Below, piece by piece: positions 59,479 through 64,000 of a stretch of DNA of 64,000 nucleotides. Source of the stretch: Prinia subflava (Eukaryota; Chordata; Aves; Passeriformes; Cisticolidae); NCBI RefSeq assembly GCF_021018805.1, contig NC_086253.1:33410083-33474082 (forward strand), written 5' to 3'. Numbering within the stretch: position 1 is the stretch's first letter; each line of letters opens with the position of its first letter. The notes beneath the pieces are model-generated. The model made no database searches. It saw nothing but the letters and a program-made list of their open reading frames with translations, and was not told the DNA's origin. Both the position numbers and the translations under genes were made by a program.

Positions 59479-62400
59479 TCACACATTTTAAAATAACATC
59501 TTGTAATTCATATTTAGAAAGTTTTGGTCCAATCTAGCACTTGCAGGTGATTTCTGTGGCATATTCCACCATGGCAGCAGTGCTATGCTGTTGAGGACTG
59601 AATGAATAGAGAGTGGTACCCCACAGCACTCCCAAGGGATATGCCTGACCCCTGTGCAATACAAGTTCCCAAAAGAGAACAGAAATTGGAAGTCACCTTC
59701 CCAAGTTACCAGAGCCATGAAGGATCCTGGAGAGGCCGGGCACAAGAAAGTGCCTGGAGAATGACTGGCACGGGGCAGTGAGAGCTGCTGGAGTTCAGAT
59801 GAGAGGAAACCCATCAGAGAGACTCAAGCTGGTGTCAGCCACAGTGACACTGACTCTTTCCTCCAGGGAAGGGAGTGGATAACTCCAGTACTGTGCACAG
59901 AGCACAGAGAGCGTATTGGCACTGGCTGTGCTTCCACAGCTAAGGACCATCTCCTGGATTTGGGCCTCACACCCAGCTATGGGGACCTCAGTATTTCTCC
60001 AGTCCAGCCAGGGTGGACACAGTTTGAGATGCTCCCTTAAAGCATGTTGTAAATGCCTGCTTCCAGTACTGGAAATATTCCTGTTTCTCCTGAGACTCTG
60101 CTGCCTCTGAGCTGGTACAACCATTTCCAGATTGTGGAGGAAACTGCAGCTGTGGGGAGTATAACAAAATAAACCAAACTCCAAATGAGCAGAGCAAACA
60201 AGCCCTTAACCTTATTTCTTGGAAAAAAAGATATCCATTTCAAATGTTTCTTGCACCTGCTAAATGCATGAGCAGTGGTGTTGTATCCTGAATGAGCAGT
60301 CCTGATGAAAGAAAAATAGCTTCTTTGTTGTGATCTGGTGTGCTTGTGACAGCCATTCAAGAGATGATTTACAACTCTGTGTTGGAAGCTGGACAACCAC
60401 ACTCAGTGCTCACATGGTTGCTCTCCATCGTTTCCAAACTTCCTTGAAAGAGCTAAGTACTTTGCCACCTATTTTCTCTTTCAAAAAACCGTCAGAATGA
60501 GGTTTTGCACGTGTTGGCCATCCAAGGAAAATAAGTCCTTATTGGGAAATGGAGGCAGAGAGCCAATGGCCCTGGAGGTTATTACAGGGTGTCCAGTTCC
60601 AGCAGCTGACAGCACTGCAGGAAATCTCAGATGTTTTTTGCTGCCATGCCCTGGATTAACACATCAGCATAACGTCAGGAGGAAAAATACAGAAAATATG
60701 AGCCACGTGCTCTTAAACAGACTGAGCAAAGAGTTTGGTTGGCATCAGGCTGGTGCTGGAGAAACTGCCTGTGCTTTCCACTTCAGGCCACCAGCTGCCT
60801 CTGCTCTGCCTATGTGGTCTTAGCCACGCTTTTCCACTCCTCTGCATGGGAGGTGGCCAGGGACATGCCTAACAGGATGCAGTCCAGAACCCAGTAGCAC
60901 AGTCCTGGTCAGCCCTGACCTACGGCAAACAAGAAGCCATTTCTTCAAATAGGCTTTCACTCAAAAAACGTCGTAGGGGAGGCCTGACTATTTCTGACAC
61001 AGTACATCAAAGGAAAGAGTTGTGGCCTCCAGCACTCACAGGCACAGCACAGGGTACCCTGGAAAAAATGAATTTTGGGAACAGGAACTCCTTTGCCATG
61101 TCTTTCTGTGGTGCCTGCTTAAAGTAGCAGTGAGAGCAGGTCATTTTGTCAAGATGCATGTGCTATTTTTGTGTGCTATTTATTTTGGTGATAAAAGAGG
61201 AGGGATGACAAAGAAAAGTTTTTTACTGGTTATCCTGAGCAGGGGAAAGGGCACATTTTCACAAGCTTCTCTCTTGGTGGTCAGGGTGGTGCCTTCCAGC
61301 CCATCCCACTCCTCCCTTCCATGTATCAGCCTTAGGTATAGCTACAGGGAGCAGTATGGGGAAACAAGATCCTGAAGTGATTTGGCTTCATGACAACCTT
61401 TCTTGCCCCCTGAACAGTGATAGGTCAGGCATCTGATGTTGGAGGGCTACCAGATGAAAAGCACTGTGACTTCAGGGATCCCCTGGGATGATGGTTGCCC
61501 AAGAAGAAGTAAGCCTTCCTACTGTTTATTTCTCTTCATTTCAGGTAATCAGAGCTTTGTTTAGCTTCTTCTCCAAGAAAACCATAAAACTTCCTACAGC
61601 TTTAACTTCTCTGAGTCGTTCCAGCTGAAGGGAGCACTCAAGAGCAGCCCAGTGCAGTGTCCAGTCACCCAGGAAAAAGGGCCGAGAGCGTGCGCGTACA
61701 GATGTGCTTCACACATGCTCCCCTTTGCTTGTTTGCCAGTGTCCACATGGGCTTATCTGGGCTGGAGGAAAAGCTGTGCCACCAGAGGATGTGTAAAACA
61801 GCAGGACAAGCAGAATCCTCTTGGCTGGAGGCAGGGAGATCTCTCTGCAGGCAGGAGATGACCCCTGGAGTCCAGAGTCATTGACAAAAGAAGGAGAAGA
61901 GGAAAGTGGGGGCTCTTCAGTTTTCCAGCTTCTGGCAGCATGAACTGTTGCTTTCTAGAAAAAGCGAGATTGACTGAAAACATATTGACTTCAGGATGTC
62001 CATATGAAGAGAAAAACACTTTTATAAAGCACTAAATAGGAGCCTCCACACTGCAGGCATATTTCAGTGAAAAGAAAGGTATGATTTCACTTAAAGTCTA
62101 TGATAAGGGCCTTGACAGAGAGCAGAAGATTGTCAGATGACACACTGTCTTCACTACTGGAATTGGAAGATATGATTATAAATCTCAGTACTGTGTAGAA
62201 GAGCAGTAACACAAAGCCACAAAGTCAAGGTAACAGAAATAGGATGCAGATGTGGCACAGTTAATTAGAGCAGATTAACATCCTATCTGCAACATCCAAA
62301 TCCCACTGAAATCCTACTGAAGTCTTCTTTGACTTGCAGTAAGAGATAATGAGGACAGAAATCAAGGGAATTTGTCTCAGACAGAGACCTCTGTGTACTC

Positions 62401-64000
62401 AGATGGAAAAATCAGATCAGACACCCCAGGACTGATGGCTGTTCTAGTTCCTGTCCTCAGATAAAAGATTCCTGCCATCACTGAGACCAGCTCCGGACAT
62501 AAGTGATATGTTAGAATTTCCCAACCTGAGCACACAGCTAGTGAGAGAAAGTAATGCTGATCCTGACATCAAGATATGACCTTGCCTTCCTATAGGGAAG
62601 GACGTCATCCATGATGCTTAGACAGGGATGGGACTTTATCTGTAAGAAAATCTGATGCAGATAAGGTTTTGCTTGAGAAGTTGTAGCTTGTTGATGGAGA
62701 AACACCCAAAGCTGGGAAACAGATATCATGTAAATATTTTTTTACCCAGAACAGTGGTTGGGTTGTAAACCAGCTGTCTCCTCTGCGGGAGCCAGTTCCC
62801 CAGAGGTGACTCGCAGTCAGCGAGATGAGAACCAGGCACTTGTAGTTTCTGAACAAAGGGCAAAATTGAGACTTTAATCTGTGTCCTCCAGGTGAGGATT
62901 TCAACCTCCAGCATAGCCTTACTGATGAATAAGATCTAGTAATGAAAAGCCAGGACTGATGAGATCAAAAATATGAAAGCCAAGATGGACAATTTGCAGT
63001 GGCACACCAAAAAAAAGTAAGGGCAACTGTAGGCAGCAAGCTCTCTGCAGCACAGGGCATGCTTGCTGCAGGCAGCCTGTCAGAAGCCAGCCTTTGGCGC
63101 CTCATTATAAATATTCTCAGGTTATCTTAAATAATTACTGCCAGAATAAGGCCTGTTTCTTTGTTAGATCATGATGCAAGCCCAACTCCCTCAGTTCTTA
63201 AACGCTAATGTCAAAAGTTAAAGCTGAACTCCCTATAACCTCTGGGCTATAAAGGATGCCAAATATTTTTGAGTTTTAAAATGACATTGTATGCCAGACC
63301 TGGATAGTTTACTTTGTAGGTATACTAAGTTCAAGCTAGTGTTTTAAGTCTCTTTGTGCTCCATGTAGAAATCTAGCAGAAAGATCAAACATAGAATATA
63401 TTTTATTCTTAGAAAGTAGGCACGGAACACTGATTTTGCCAGATATTTTAACCTCTCAAATTACTATTCATTTAATGGGAAAATCTGAAACTCAAATACT
63501 TTGCTTAAATAGGTCTACATTTGACTAGACTAGATGGCTGTAAGATTGCTCCAGATTGTTAGACTTTTATCTCATACTTTCATCTTTTAAGGCTGATGCT
63601 CAAGCAGAAACTGCTGTGCAAGACACTGGTGGATGTGCAGAATACCTGTTGTTTTCTTGGAGGAACCACTGGCATATAAATGGATATGCTGAGTCCTGAG
63701 GAACATGTTGGTGTCACAGCACAGCAGGATTAGTAACACCTACTTTATTTGGCTGATTATAGTTTTATTTTTTTTTATACTAAATAAAATAAGTACTCTT
63801 GATCAACCTGCATAGCTTGCCACTCACACCATTACACGTTGGCTCCTGTTTCTAGAACAGCAGTAAAATCCTTCACCACAATCCCCTACCATACGAGAAG
63901 TGACCACGTGGCGGAGATGAAGTGGAATATACAATATCCAAGTGCTTAGGATTGACTGTCTGGTTTTGCTATCTAGCAAACTGAACCTGTCTGATTTCAT
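59479..64000. other. Intergenic DNA to the end of the window
   Basis: No exon, RNA gene or repeat family recognised. The open frames on both strands are short and without recognisable domains. No ENPP6 coding sequence, the expected downstream neighbour of IRF2, was found. Confidence 0.55.

Noticed and set aside
36606..64000. ENPP6 exons, expected downstream of IRF2 from human gene order
   Set aside because: No coding segment with the phosphodiesterase motifs was seen; the gene probably lies beyond the window.
1..64000. CRISPR arrays, operons or prokaryotic gene clusters
   Set aside because: The window is spliced vertebrate DNA with avian retroelements; no regularly spaced direct repeats were seen.

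Overview
The window is vertebrate nuclear DNA, most likely from a songbird (order Passeriformes). It contains one identifiable protein-coding gene, IRF2 (interferon regulatory factor 2), on the + strand. Eight exons hold the whole coding sequence, from the start codon at 14444 to the stop codon at 35565. All introns are GT-AG and every splice phase joins cleanly, giving a 348-residue protein (the human protein has 349). The untranslated first exon and the promoter are not in the window: positions 1-14422 read as the 3' part of intron 1. The 3' UTR runs to about 36,600 and carries two AATAAA signals.

The songbird assignment rests on repeats. A tRNA-Ile-derived SINE with a CR1-type tail (like TguSINE1 of zebra finch) lies at about 16.73-16.86 kb on the - strand. 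CR1 LINE fragments lie at 30.5-31.4 kb (+), 42.6-43.05 kb (-) and 43.06-43.2 kb (+). LTR pieces of songbird-like type lie near 41.6-41.9, 56.4-57.1 and 59.05-59.48 kb. No elements of mammalian type (Alu, B1, L1) were seen.

Layout: 1-14,422 intron 1 of IRF2; 14,423-35,565 exons 2-9 with introns 2-8; 35,566-36,605 3' UTR; 36,606-64,000 intergenic sequence with repeats. In human, ENPP6 lies downstream of IRF2, but I found no ENPP6 exon here.

The most notable structures are four. (1) A 210-bp inverted repeat with 3 differences (43019-43228 and 48126-48335), whose arms share the same chimeric CR1 junction. (2) A 6-nt tandem splice acceptor at IRF2 exon 7 that adds or removes two valines, matching a described mammalian isoform. 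(3) A compact CpG-dense block with an upstream TATA motif at 56.14-56.38 kb, directly before a retroviral LTR. (4) A broken, unidentified cysteine-rich coding-like fragment on the - strand near 45.05-45.34 kb. I see no convincing new gene system; most open reading frames in the window are chance frames in introns and intergenic DNA.
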